DNA from: Paenibacillus pasadenensis
GTDB taxonomy: Bacteria; Bacillota; Bacilli; Paenibacillales; Paenibacillaceae
Assembly: GCF_023715725.1 (NCBI RefSeq)
Contig: NZ_JAMBOT010000002.1
Coordinates: 496,001-560,000, forward strand
Length of the DNA stretch: 64,000 nucleotides
Direction: 5' to 3'
In this document: in pieces, positions 17,385 through 25,731 of the stretch
Position numbering within the stretch: the stretch's first letter is position 1
Layout: every line of letters begins with the position of its first letter
Notes under the pieces: generated by a model
Database searches by the model: none
What the model was told of the DNA's origin: nothing
The model's input: only the letters and a program-made list of their open reading frames with translations
Program-made: the position numbers and the translations under genes

Positions 17385-18254
17385 ATGTCTTTGGTCTCAT
17401 CAACTCCGCTGCTTCAAGCTGCGCGGGCGAACGGTTACGCCGTTACCGCATTCAACGTTCATACGCTTGAGATGCTTCAGGCTGTCGTAGAAGCGGCGAC
17501 AGAGCTTAACGCTCCTGTTATTTTGCAATCAACGATGGGCACGGTCAAACATCTTGGGGCTGATTATATTGTAACCGCTGCGCGGGTCGCTGCGTCCAAG
17601 ACGCATGTTCCAGTGGCGCTGCATCTGGATCACTGCCATGAGTTTGAGATGATCGTCCAATGTATCCGCGCCGGATATACTTCCATTATGATTGACGCTT
17701 CGATGAAGCCGTTTGCGGAAAACGTAGCGGACACAAAGCGAATTGTCGAGCTAGCCGCTGCTATCGGTATTAATGTTGAAGCGGAGCTCGGAAAAGTAGG
17801 CGGCGTTGAAGACGACATTACGGTGGAAGATCATGAGGCTACGCTTGCTGATCCGGATGAATGCGCGCAATTTGTTGCGGCGACCGGCGTTGCGACGCTT
17901 GCGCCGGCCATTGGTACGGCTCATGGCATTTATAAGGGCGAGCCCAATATCGATTTTGACCGGATAGGTCGCATTGCCTCGCGGGTAAAGGTTCCGCTTG
18001 TGCTCCATGGCGGCTCCGGAATTCCGGAAGAGCAGGTAAAACGGGCGATTGCGCTGGGTATGGCCAAAATGAACGTTGCCACCGAGCTTCGCATTGTATT
18101 TTCAGATGCGATCAAAAAAGTGTTTGCGGATAATCCGGCAGTTGACGATCCTCGTCATTATTTGAAGCCGGCGAAGGATGCGCTTCGCGAGGCTGCTAAA
18201 GAAAAAATCCGCATGTGCGGCGCGGTTGGCCGCGCGGTGGATCATGTATCCTGA
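17385..18254 (+). CDS. Class II tagatose/fructose-bisphosphate aldolase, GatY/KbaY type
   Basis: The 289-residue protein is a zinc-dependent class II aldolase: VALHLDHCHEFE supplies the catalytic Asp and first zinc His, then VEAELGKVGGVEDD, GTAHGIYKG and VLHGGSGIP carry further zinc and phosphate-binding residues. Length and features fit GatY/KbaY, which split tagatose-1,6-bisphosphate into glyceraldehyde-3-phosphate and dihydroxyacetone phosphate. An AGGAGG site precedes the ATG. It overlaps the downstream LacC-type kinase gene. Confidence 0.92.
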   Translation: MSLVSSTPLLQAARANGYAVTAFNVHTLEMLQAVVEAATELNAPVILQSTMGTVKHLGADYIVTAARVAASKTHVPVALHLDHCHEFEMIVQCIRAGYTSIMIDASMKPFAENVADTKRIVELAAAIGINVEAELGKVGGVEDDITVEDHEATLADPDECAQFVAATGVATLAPAIGTAHGIYKGEPNIDFDRIGRIASRVKVPLVLHGGSGIPEEQVKRAIALGMAKMNVATELRIVFSDAIKKVFADNPAVDDPRHYLKPAKDALREAAKEKIRMCGAVGRAVDHVS

Positions 18255-19197
18255 GCTTAAACCGGCTATCGTATGCGGAGCGCTGAATCCCGCCGTAGAC
18301 AAACGGCTGCATGTGCCAAAGCTATCCATCGGCAGTGTGCAAAGAGCGAGCATGCAGGAGTCGACGCCAGGCGGCAAGGGGCTGAATGTCTCCAGAGCGG
18401 CAGCCTCCCTTGGCGTGCAGGTTAAAGCCGCCGGATTTTTAGGCGGGGAGAACGGGGAGTGGATTCAAAGCGCTCTTTACGAGTCCAGAATCGGACAGGA
18501 ATGGCTGTATGTTTCGGGGCTAACGAGAATGTGCTTGAATATTATTGATGATTCCAGCGGCATATCCACCGAGATTTTGGAATCCGGCCCTGAAGTAAAA
18601 GCGGAGGAAGCGCTTGAATTTATCGGCCGCTGGAAGGCTTTGAGCGAAGAGGGCGGCTGGATGACATTGTCAGGCAGCTTGCCGAAGGGGCTTAAAGACA
18701 ATTATTATGCCGAGCTGATCGCTGTGTCCCGATCCGAAGGAGCAGTTACCGTACTGGATACTAGCGGTACGGCGTTAATCAAGGGAATTGAAGCCGGGCC
18801 GCATACGGTCAAGCCGAATGAAGAGGAGTTCCGCCAGTGGACCGGAGCCGATCCGCGGAATAAAGCAGCGGTCCAGCAGCTTGCCTCAGAGCTTGCGCTA
18901 AAAGGCGTAAAAGTGCTGATCGTGTCCCTTGGCAAGGAAGGCTGTATTGCTGCAACGGGTGATGGGGAGTTATGGCGCGCAGTGCCTCCGGCCGTCGACG
19001 CCGTTAACGCCGTCGGCAGCGGAGATTGTTTTGTAGCCGGCTGGACGGTGGCGAATGCCAGAGGGTTTGACATCGCACAGTCATTACGCCTGGCGACGGC
19101 CGCTGGGGCTGCCAATGCGATCTCCAGCAGCACGGGCAAGATCAGCTTGGCTGACACGGCAAAGCTGTCTGCGTTGACAACGGTAGAACGTTGGTAG
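18244..19197 (+). CDS. LacC/FruK-type 1-phosphofructokinase family kinase (tagatose-6-phosphate kinase)
   Basis: The 317-residue protein is of the LacC/FruK group: N-terminal ALNPAVDKRLHVP, substrate loop STPGGKGLNVSRAAASLG, TLSGSLPKG, and C-terminal NAVGSGDCFVAGW, where the GAGD motif reads GSGD. In this operon its likely job is phosphorylating tagatose-6-phosphate for the adjacent aldolase; fructose-1-phosphate is the alternative substrate. The ATG at 18244 overlaps the aldolase stop by 11 bases, implying coupled translation. Confidence 0.88.
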   Translation: MYPELKPAIVCGALNPAVDKRLHVPKLSIGSVQRASMQESTPGGKGLNVSRAAASLGVQVKAAGFLGGENGEWIQSALYESRIGQEWLYVSGLTRMCLNIIDDSSGISTEILESGPEVKAEEALEFIGRWKALSEEGGWMTLSGSLPKGLKDNYYAELIAVSRSEGAVTVLDTSGTALIKGIEAGPHTVKPNEEEFRQWTGADPRNKAAVQQLASELALKGVKVLIVSLGKEGCIAATGDGELWRAVPPAVDAVNAVGSGDCFVAGWTVANARGFDIAQSLRLATAAGAANAISSSTGKISLADTAKLSALTTVERW

Positions 19198-19215
19198 AAG
19201 GGAATCGCGCGAACA

Positions 19216-19264
19216 AAAGAGCCGTCTCATAAGTCGTCGGAAGCGACTAATGAGACGGCTCTTT
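19216..19264. terminator. Strong bidirectional terminator after the tagatose operon
   Basis: A long stem, AAAGAGCCGTCTCAT plus AGTCG, pairs with CGACT plus ATGAGACGGCTCTTT. It serves the rightward operon and the leftward small-protein region. Confidence 0.85.
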
Positions 19265-19290
19265 CAGGATATACCGATTCAATAATTTTA

Positions 19291-19620
19291 TTACCGGGTT
19301 AAAATCCTAAGCAGTGTACCATTGATTTCATATGTTATATAGGAAGAATTAAAATTGGTAACGGTCCATCCTGAAGTGCCGACACCCCAATCCGCCTTTG
19401 AGAATAAATCAGCGTTAAAGCTGCCATAACCTATATAGGGCAAGCTAACGTCAAATTTTACGGTGGCTATATGAGATGCGACTCGGGATCGCTGGACCTC
19501 AAAGCTTTAGGCGCTGTTTGAAGGAATAATCAAATTTTCAGGTGGACCGGGTTTTTCAAACTGATTATTTTGGGAAACCAGGTGTAGATTATAAGAGGGA
19601 ATATTTACTAAATCAAAACA
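19291..19620 (-). pseudogene. Decayed tandem copy of the exported domain of the adjacent small protein
   Basis: Read leftwards from 19620 this stretch encodes a diverged second copy of the C-terminal domain of the 19613-20029 protein: FDLVNIPSYNLHLVSQNNQ, then FEKPGPPENLIIPSNSA, an in-frame TAA at 19507-19509 where the intact copy has Tyr, then SFEVQRSRVASHIATVKFDV and LPYIGYGSFNADLFS. The frame ends at TAA 19291-19293 after GTLLRILTR. It has no membrane segment or start of its own, and it is out of frame with the intact gene just upstream. It looks like a tandem domain duplication broken by a frameshift and a nonsense change. Confidence 0.8.
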
Positions 19621-20029
19621 TTGAACCGCCGCCCGATCCTGTTGCAGAGTACAGCGAGGTATCAAAAGATCCAAATCCAATATAGGGCAAAGTAACCGTG
19701 AATGTTGCAGTGGCTGTATGGGGGGTGGCAGGGGATGCTTGTACCTCAAAATTATAACTGCTGTTTGGGGGAATAACGAGATTGAGCGGTGGTCCCGGCC
19801 TTTCAAACTCATTATTTTTGTCCGTGAGTGTTAAATTGTAACCCGTGTTGTTTTCCAGATCGAACCTTCTTGAATCTGTAATAGATTGATCCTCACCAGT
19901 ACCTCTAATAATTGAATATCCGCAAAAAAGACTGGCTACTATTACGAGCAGGATAAATAAAACAAGAATGATTCCGATGTTTGAACCTTTGCTCTTGAAA
20001 TTGCTTAAAGCCGCGCGTTCATTGCTCAT
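19613..20029 (-). CDS. Membrane-anchored protein with YjcZ-type segment and exported domain
   Basis: The 138-residue product has a polar N-terminus, the YjcZ-type segment NIGIILVLFILLVIVASLF, a short linker, and an exported domain with FDLENNTGYNLTLTDKNNEF, RPGPPLNLVIPPNSSYNFEV and LPYIGFGSFDTSLYS. The end is Gly/Ser-rich (GSGGGSMF). ATG 20029 lies seven bases after GGAGG; the ATG at 20035 is too close to it. The domain is duplicated in the pseudogene that follows and resembles the one at 7941-8423. Family and function are unknown. Confidence 0.75.
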   Translation of the reverse strand: MSNERAALSNFKSKGSNIGIILVLFILLVIVASLFCGYSIIRGTGEDQSITDSRRFDLENNTGYNLTLTDKNNEFERPGPPLNLVIPPNSSYNFEVQASPATPHTATATFTVTLPYIGFGSFDTSLYSATGSGGGSMF

Positions 20030-20105
20030 TTTCATTCCTCCCCAAAATATATAATTCTATTGTATGTAGAGTAGAAAGAAAGGTTTGGGCTAATCGTTGC
20101 ATGTC

Positions 20106-20157
20106 AAAAAAAGCGATAACAACAGAGAGGGGCTCTACTCTGTCGCTATCGCTTTTT
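20106..20157 (-). terminator. Terminator of the first beta-helix gene
   Basis: Read leftwards, AAAAGCGATAGCGACAGAG pairs with CTCTGTTGTTATCGCTTTT and ends in a seven-T tract. Confidence 0.85.
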
Positions 20158-20170
20158 GCATATAGGCGCT

Positions 20171-21730
20171 TTATTTGTACTCGTAGGCTCCGATATCAAC
20201 CGAGGCGCCGAGAAGCCGGGTCTTACCAGCCAGATCGGTAACACCTATAGTTGTTGCCAGCTTCTCTCCTTTGTTCACAGCGGGGGAGGCAGCGCTCAGA
20301 CGATAGTCGCGGGCCGCCGCATTTACGAAAAGCGGATTGACAAACAAAGAGTTTGCATCGTTTTTAGTGGCTTTTTTATAGGCGGCAAAGCTTTTATAGG
20401 TCGAATCTTTCCAAGTCCATTCCGATCCGTTCGCGCCGCCAGTCCCGTAGTAGAGGTTATAGTTCACAATATTGCCGCTATTTTTTGTATATTGATTCTG
20501 GATCATAATATTGGAAGAGCTGGCGACCAGGATGTTATTTTTGATGATGTTATTTTTGGTGTCGTACTGAAGCAGGATTTGGCCGCCTTCATACCCGATC
20601 GTATCGTTTTGCACAAGCGTATTGTTGACGATTTTGCTGTCGACGGTGGAGCCGCGTTCCGTATCATATCCGCCGATGGCAATGCCGGTGTAGCTGTTGG
20701 CGTAGATCAAATTGTTGCGCAGCGTGATTCCGCTTGTGGATTTGCCGTAATGTTCGCTGGCCAGCTCCACGCCGATGTCGTTTTTATAGCTTTTATTGCG
20801 CTCAATAACAATATTTTTGCCGCCGTCTACGTAGATTCCGCCTGCGGAATACTGATCATTCGGAACCGGTCCGTACGATGGGTTTTTGGTAGCTGAAATG
20901 TTGTAAACGGTGTTGCCGCTAATCAATCCGTTCCGGGCCTGATCGTTTGCAGGAGCAACGTCCTCAAAGCCGATTATGTCGATCCCGATGTTGTCGTTGT
21001 CATGGACAAGGTTGTTGGTCACCTTGAACGTATCTACGTTGCCGTTCAGCACAAGCGCTTCGCTGGAGCCAAGCACAAGATTAGACAGCTCGTTGCCGTG
21101 GATCGTAATATTTTTGAGAGCGGTAGACTTTGTTCCAAAAACAGCGATACCATGCGCATTGCGGCCAGTCCAATCGTCGCCGTCTTGGATTACTTTGGCA
21201 TTGCTCTCAATATGATGCACCTTGTTGCCGCTCAACTCAATATTGCTGCCCGCACCGGATATGTAAATTCCCATCGGGACTTCGTCATAAACGGAGGATT
21301 TGAAATTGCGAACCTCAAAATTTTTAAACTTAATGTTGCTGGCATTGGAAATTTCGACGAGTCCTTCGCTTTGATCCGAAATTTTTAGCCCGCTTCCATC
21401 GATGACAGCTTTTGCGTTCGAGTAGCTCTGGAAGGTGATTGGAGCGGAAGCCGTGCCGGATTTAGTAATCTTCAGCTTTTGATTATAGACACCGCCAAGC
21501 ACATAAACCGTATCTCCCGGGGCTGCCGTATTGGCAGCTTTTTGGAGCGTCTTAAAAGCGGAGCCAGTGCTCGTTCCCGAGTTGCTGTCACTGCCGCTCG
21601 TAGAAACATAGTAGGAGGAGCTGGCATGCACGATCGTTTCATTGCCGGCATATTGGAACGCTGTAATAGCGGTCGCTGCAGCAGTAGCCATAAGGACAAG
21701 CTTAAACCCTTTTTGTGTGAGCATCATCAT
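20171..21730 (-). CDS. Secreted right-handed beta-helix protein A (polysaccharide lyase-like)
   Basis: The 519-residue protein has a signal peptide (cleavage probably after IVHAS) and starts its mature part with YYVSTSGSDSNSGTSTGSAF, a start common in secreted beta-helix polysaccharide lyases. It continues as NxT/NNxI-rich coils of a right-handed parallel beta-helix, for example GIYVDGGKNIVIERNKSY, GIAIGGYDTERGST and KNNIIKNNILVASSS. It ends LLGASVDIGAYEYK, typical of this class. Catalytic residues cannot be assigned by eye. It is the last of three tandem paralogues (519, 505 and 511 residues), each with its own promoter and terminator. Unlike the other two it lacks TTGCGCAA operators. Confidence 0.85.
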   Translation of the reverse strand: MMMLTQKGFKLVLMATAAATAITAFQYAGNETIVHASSSYYVSTSGSDSNSGTSTGSAFKTLQKAANTAAPGDTVYVLGGVYNQKLKITKSGTASAPITFQSYSNAKAVIDGSGLKISDQSEGLVEISNASNIKFKNFEVRNFKSSVYDEVPMGIYISGAGSNIELSGNKVHHIESNAKVIQDGDDWTGRNAHGIAVFGTKSTALKNITIHGNELSNLVLGSSEALVLNGNVDTFKVTNNLVHDNDNIGIDIIGFEDVAPANDQARNGLISGNTVYNISATKNPSYGPVPNDQYSAGGIYVDGGKNIVIERNKSYKNDIGVELASEHYGKSTSGITLRNNLIYANSYTGIAIGGYDTERGSTVDSKIVNNTLVQNDTIGYEGGQILLQYDTKNNIIKNNILVASSSNIMIQNQYTKNSGNIVNYNLYYGTGGANGSEWTWKDSTYKSFAAYKKATKNDANSLFVNPLFVNAAARDYRLSAASPAVNKGEKLATTIGVTDLAGKTRLLGASVDIGAYEYK

Positions 21731-21779
21731 GGGGTCTCCTTTTATCGATAAACGGATTTTAGATTACTATTTCACTAGT

Positions 21780-21809
21780 TTTATATCATTTACTTAAATA
21801 TTATGTCAA
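21780..21809 (-). promoter_or_regulatory. Promoter of beta-helix gene A
   Basis: On the minus strand TTGACA (21804-21809) is followed by an 18-base spacer and TATAAA (21780-21785). No TTGCGCAA palindrome lies between it and the gene. A one-mismatch TTGAGCAAA occurs upstream near 21846. Confidence 0.65.
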
Positions 21810-21931
21810 CTTTTAAGGGTTTTTTGTTACTAATTTCATAGAAAATTGAGCAAAAACTATTACATTAGTATGTATAAGCTTGCAAATGCAACTATTTTGT
21901 CATTATCGCGTTGATATTTGGGGAGAGGAAA

Positions 21932-21959
21932 GGCTGCTCCGTTTTGGAACAGCCTTTTT
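21932..21959. terminator. Terminator hairpin after beta-helix gene B
   Basis: GGCTGTTCC pairs with GGAGCAGCC across AAAAC. The T tract is better on the plus strand than on the coding minus strand, so termination strength for gene B is moderate. Confidence 0.6.
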
Positions 21960-21966
21960 GAAATCA

Positions 21967-23484
21967 TTATTGTTTCTCGTAAGCTCCGATGTCGACCGTA
22001 CCGCCTTGAACGCGCGCGTTGCCAGCGAGATCGAGTGCGCCGATAATTGCCGTATCCGTGCTGCCGGCGTTAATTGCCGGTGAGCCGCTGCCAAGCGTGA
22101 AGTTAGTCGTAGGGCTAACGAGCAGCGGATTGGTCAGCAGAGAGCTGGCGTCGTTACCGGTCGCGGATTTGTACGAGCTGAAGCTTGTGTAGGATACATT
22201 TTTCCAAACCCATTTGAGGCCCGAAGTTCCGCCAACACCATAAAAGAGGTTGTTGTTCACGATATTGCCGGTGTTTTCGGTGAATTGATTTTGAATCAAA
22301 ATTTTGGAGGAGCTGGCGACCATAATGTTATTTTTAATGATGTTATTTTGCGTATCGAATTGAATCAGCAGCTGTCCGCCGTTGTTGCCGACCGTGTCAT
22401 TGTTGTACAGGGTGTTGTTTACGATTTTGCTGTCTACAGTAGATCCGCGCTGGGTGTCGTAACCGCCGATGGCAATTCCGGTATACCGGTTGTTGTAGAC
22501 GAGGTTGTTACGCACCGTAATGTTGGAAGTGGAGCCCCCGTCCCATTCACTAGCCAGTTCAATTCCCATATCGTTGTTGAAGCTGCGATTTTGTTCGATC
22601 ACGACGTTTTTGCCGCCATCGACATAAATGCCGCCAGCACAGTAGCAGTCGCTATCATAGGCGGGGTTGTTTTGAACGGCAATATTAGAGATGCTGTTGC
22701 CGCGAATAACGCCGTTGCGAGCTTGGTCATATCCGCTCGGTGCTGTTTGCTCGAAGCCGATAATGTCGATGCCGATATTGTCGTTATCACGGACGATGTT
22801 ATTCGTAATGGAGAATCCATCTACGTTGCCGTTAAGCACGAGCGACTCGCTGCTTCCCAAGACGAGGTTGCTCAGCGTGTTGCCGTCAATCGTAATATTG
22901 CTCCAAGGAGTTGTTTTGGTTCCGTAAACGGAAATGCCGTGCGCGTTTCTGCTGCTTGAAGCTGTGTTTTTAATATTATTTACGTTATTATTCCGAAGCT
23001 CGATGTTGCTGCCTGAGCCCTCCAGGGCAATGCCTACCGGGACGGCGCCGGAGCTTGTTGTTTTAAAATTACGGATTTCAAAGCCTTTAACCTTAATGTT
23101 GCTGACATTGGCCATATGAACAAGACCCTCGCGGCCGCTAACGGATAAGTTGTTGCCATCAATCACAACGGCGCCGTTATTGTAGTTTTGGAATGTAATC
23201 GGCGAGCTGGACGTTCCTGATTTGGTGATTTTTAACTTCTGATTGTAGGTGCCGGCCATGACAAATACGTTGTCTCCCGCATTAGCCGTATTGGCCGCTT
23301 TTTGCAGCGTTTTGAAAGCGGAGCCTGTGCTTGTTCCTGAATTGCTGTCGCTGCCGGATGTGGAAACGTAGTAGGATGTTGCGGCATGGACGGTAGATTC
23401 AGCACCGATCAGTTGAAACGCGGAGAAGGCGATTGCTACTGCGGACACCATAGCTCCCAGTTTAACGCTTTTAAATTTAGTCAT
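21967..23484 (-). CDS. Secreted right-handed beta-helix protein B (polysaccharide lyase-like)
   Basis: The 505-residue protein shares the signal peptide, the YYVSTSGSDSNSGTS start, the beta-helix coils and the VDIGAYEKQ end of its two neighbours. A distinguishing feature is a CYC pair in the SDCYCAGGIYVDGG region, where the others have YSAGG. The ATG follows AAAGGAGA. The promoter region carries two TTGCGCAA operators, suggesting induction with the sugar transporter through the LacI regulator. Role inferred: cleaving an extracellular polysaccharide for uptake. Confidence 0.86.
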   Translation of the reverse strand: MTKFKSVKLGAMVSAVAIAFSAFQLIGAESTVHAATSYYVSTSGSDSNSGTSTGSAFKTLQKAANTANAGDNVFVMAGTYNQKLKITKSGTSSSPITFQNYNNGAVVIDGNNLSVSGREGLVHMANVSNIKVKGFEIRNFKTTSSGAVPVGIALEGSGSNIELRNNNVNNIKNTASSSRNAHGISVYGTKTTPWSNITIDGNTLSNLVLGSSESLVLNGNVDGFSITNNIVRDNDNIGIDIIGFEQTAPSGYDQARNGVIRGNSISNIAVQNNPAYDSDCYCAGGIYVDGGKNVVIEQNRSFNNDMGIELASEWDGGSTSNITVRNNLVYNNRYTGIAIGGYDTQRGSTVDSKIVNNTLYNNDTVGNNGGQLLIQFDTQNNIIKNNIMVASSSKILIQNQFTENTGNIVNNNLFYGVGGTSGLKWVWKNVSYTSFSSYKSATGNDASSLLTNPLLVSPTTNFTLGSGSPAINAGSTDTAIIGALDLAGNARVQGGTVDIGAYEKQ

Positions 23485-23578
23485 TAATGATTCTCCTTTG
23501 TCCGATAAAGTAATTTACTTATGCCGATCTCTGGATGTCGTCTCTGCCGGTTCACCTCCTAATGAAAGCGTATTATTT

Positions 23579-23652
23579 ATTGCGCAAAACAATTAGACAA
23601 AATTGCGCAAACCTTGCAACTTGTTTATAACATTTTCCGAAAACAGTGTCAA
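23579..23652 (-). promoter_or_regulatory. Promoter of beta-helix gene B with two TTGCGCAA operators
   Basis: On the minus strand TTGACA (23647-23652), a 17-base spacer and TATAAA (23624-23629) make a near-consensus sigma-A promoter. Downstream lie AATTGCGCAA (23601-23610) and ATTGCGCAAA (23579-23588), spaced about two helical turns. The spacer sequence CGGAAAATGT is shared with the gene C promoter. Confidence 0.8.
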
Positions 23653-23690
23653 CGGTGAAAATCAATTCGATTGTTCATGTGGAATGAAAC

Positions 23691-23716
23691 AGGCTGCTCC
23701 ATCGCTGGAGCAGCCT
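23691..23716 (-). terminator. Terminator of beta-helix gene C
   Basis: AGGCTGCTCC pairs exactly with GGAGCAGCCT across AGCGAT; read leftwards it continues GTTTC. Confidence 0.65.
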
Positions 23717-23728
23717 GTTTATGCGTAA

Positions 23729-25264
23729 TTATTGCTTTTCGTAAGCACCAATTTCAACAGTGCCGCCAAGGACGCGCGTTAGTCCTGCCAGATCAGTAGA
23801 GCCGATAATAGCGGTATCCGTGTGGCCGGCGTTTATCGCCGGAGAGCCTGTGCTTAGCGTGAAGTTTGTTGTTGGGCTAACGAATAGCGGATTTGCTACC
23901 GCTGAATGAGCATCGTTGCCAGTTGAGGATTTGTAGGTGCTGAAGCTGGTGTAACCGGAAGTTTTCCAGTTCCAGGTCAAGCCCGATGTCCCGCCAACGC
24001 CATAGTACAGATTGTAGTCTACGACATTGCCTGTATTTTGAGTGTACTGATTTTGAATCAAAATTTTGGAGGAGCTGGCGACCATAATATTGTTTTTGAT
24101 GATGTTGTTCCTGGTATCGTATTGAACGAGCAGCTGACCGCCTTCCTGGCCGACCAAATCGTTATTGTAAAGAGTGTTGTTGACGATTTTGCTGTTTGTA
24201 GTAGAGCCGCGATTCGTATCGTAGCCGCCGATGGCGATTCCCGTGTAGCTGTTGTTGTAAGCAAGATTGTTACGAACGGTAATATAGGAGGTGGACTTGT
24301 CCGGCCATTCGCTTGCCACTTCTATGCCAATATCATTGTTGTAGCTGCGGTTGCGTTCAATGACAACGTTTTTGCCGCCATCGACATAGATTCCGCCTGC
24401 CGAGTAGTCCGTTGAAGGATAAGAAGGATTTCCTTGAACGCTGACATTATAGATTAAGTTGCCGCTGACAACGCCGTTTCGCGCTTGATCTACTGATTCG
24501 TTAGGAGCTTTGCCTTCAAAGCCTATAATATCAATGCCGATGTTATCGGAATGGTGGATCGTATTGTTGGTTACGGAAAATCCGTCAACGTTGCCGTTAA
24601 GCACGAGCGCTTCGCTGGATCCCAAGGTGAGGTTAGCCAGTGTATTACCATCAACGGTAACATTGCTAAAGGCCGTTGTGCTGGTTCCATAAACAGCGAT
24701 TCCGTGGGCATCCCGTCCTTCACGATCACTGCCTGCAGGTGTTGCTGTGCTTGCAATATGATGAATATTGTTGTTCCTGATTTCAATATTGCTGCCGGAT
24801 CCGGTAGCAAAAATTCCAACCGCTGCATTTCCGTTTGTAGACGTTTTGTAATTGCGGATCTCAAAGCCTTGAACCTTGATATTGCTGGCATTTGTAATCT
24901 GAACAATGCCTTCCATGCCGCTTACGGGTAAGCCGGTACCGTCGATAACGGCAACATCGGTATTGTAGTTGCGGAATGTAATCGGTGCGGAAGAGGTTCC
25001 GGAATTCGTAATTTTAAGCTTTTGATTGTATGTGCCTGCCAGCACATTAACTGTGTCGCCGGGACCTGCTGTGTTGGCGGCTTTTTGCAGCGTTTTAAAG
25101 GCTGAGCCTGTGCTAGTTCCCGAGTTGCTGTCGCTGCCGGAAGTAGACACGTAATAGGAGGTTGCCGCATGGGCAGTCGGCGGGGATCCAATCAATTGAA
25201 ATGCGGAAAAAGCAATTGCTGCTGCGGAGATCATTGCTCCGATTTTATAGCCTTTTGGTTTCAT
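23729..25264 (-). CDS. Secreted right-handed beta-helix protein C (polysaccharide lyase-like)
   Basis: The 511-residue protein is the first of the three tandem paralogues in transcription order. It has a signal peptide ending near AHAATSYY, the common YYVSTSGSDSNSGTS mature start, beta-helix coils such as GIYVDGGKNVVIERNRSYNN, and the VEIGAYEKQ end. Strong similarity to B and A along the whole length shows recent tandem duplication. The ATG follows AAAGGAGA. Operators upstream resemble those of gene B. Confidence 0.86.
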   Translation of the reverse strand: MKPKGYKIGAMISAAAIAFSAFQLIGSPPTAHAATSYYVSTSGSDSNSGTSTGSAFKTLQKAANTAGPGDTVNVLAGTYNQKLKITNSGTSSAPITFRNYNTDVAVIDGTGLPVSGMEGIVQITNASNIKVQGFEIRNYKTSTNGNAAVGIFATGSGSNIEIRNNNIHHIASTATPAGSDREGRDAHGIAVYGTSTTAFSNVTVDGNTLANLTLGSSEALVLNGNVDGFSVTNNTIHHSDNIGIDIIGFEGKAPNESVDQARNGVVSGNLIYNVSVQGNPSYPSTDYSAGGIYVDGGKNVVIERNRSYNNDIGIEVASEWPDKSTSYITVRNNLAYNNSYTGIAIGGYDTNRGSTTNSKIVNNTLYNNDLVGQEGGQLLVQYDTRNNIIKNNIMVASSSKILIQNQYTQNTGNVVDYNLYYGVGGTSGLTWNWKTSGYTSFSTYKSSTGNDAHSAVANPLFVSPTTNFTLSTGSPAINAGHTDTAIIGSTDLAGLTRVLGGTVEIGAYEKQ

Positions 25265-25355
25265 GAAATACTCTCCTTTATTCGATGGGTTGGCATTGCT
25301 TGTGCCGATACAATGCTGTCGTTATCGCTCGTCACCTCCAGCATAGCAAGATGTT

Positions 25356-25428
25356 TTTGCGTAAAATCGCTTAATTATTGCGCAAATTGACGCAATTCGG
25401 TTATAACATTTTCCGAAATGAGTGTCAA
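25356..25428 (-). promoter_or_regulatory. Promoter of beta-helix gene C with TTGCGCAA-type operators
   Basis: On the minus strand TTGACA (25423-25428), a 17-base spacer and TATAAC (25400-25405) form the promoter. Downstream are an imperfect TTGACGCAA (25387-25395), ATTGCGCAAA (25377-25386) and TTTGCGTAAA (25356-25365); the last two are 21 bp apart. Confidence 0.78.
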
Positions 25429-25429
25429 T

Positions 25430-25610
25430 GCGATTTAGGAGTTTTTTCATTCGTGATTTTAATTAATGACTGATTTAACCTAACAATTAATAATTAATAT
25501 TGAGTAATTAATATGTGAAGTCACTTTATGAGTTAAAAAAAGAAGTTTTATTCTCTGTAAAATTGTTATTAATTTTAATTTCTATATATTTATAATTAAG
25601 GAAACTGCTC
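25430..25610. other. Very AT-rich intergenic stretch
   Basis: This noncoding stretch is much richer in A and T than its surroundings, with many TTAATTAA-like and ATTAATAATTAATATT-like runs. It separates the beta-helix cluster from the helicase gene. It may hold a UP element, a nucleoid-protein binding site or the edge of a transferred segment; no gene is seen. Confidence 0.5.
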
Positions 25611-25731
25611 CTCGAATGCAGGCAAATCGCTCCCAATTCCATGTTATGATAGAGACAATTGTGAGTGGCGTGAGGCGTATGCCTCCGTTTCAGCTAGGCT
25701 TGATCTGGATGGAGGAAGGAAGACGCAAGAT

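Noticed and set aside
19507..19812. A 101-codon minus-strand frame covering part of the decayed copy
   Set aside because: Its first half is a wrong-frame reading of the intact small protein; only its second half matches the domain, so it was treated as part of the pseudogene.
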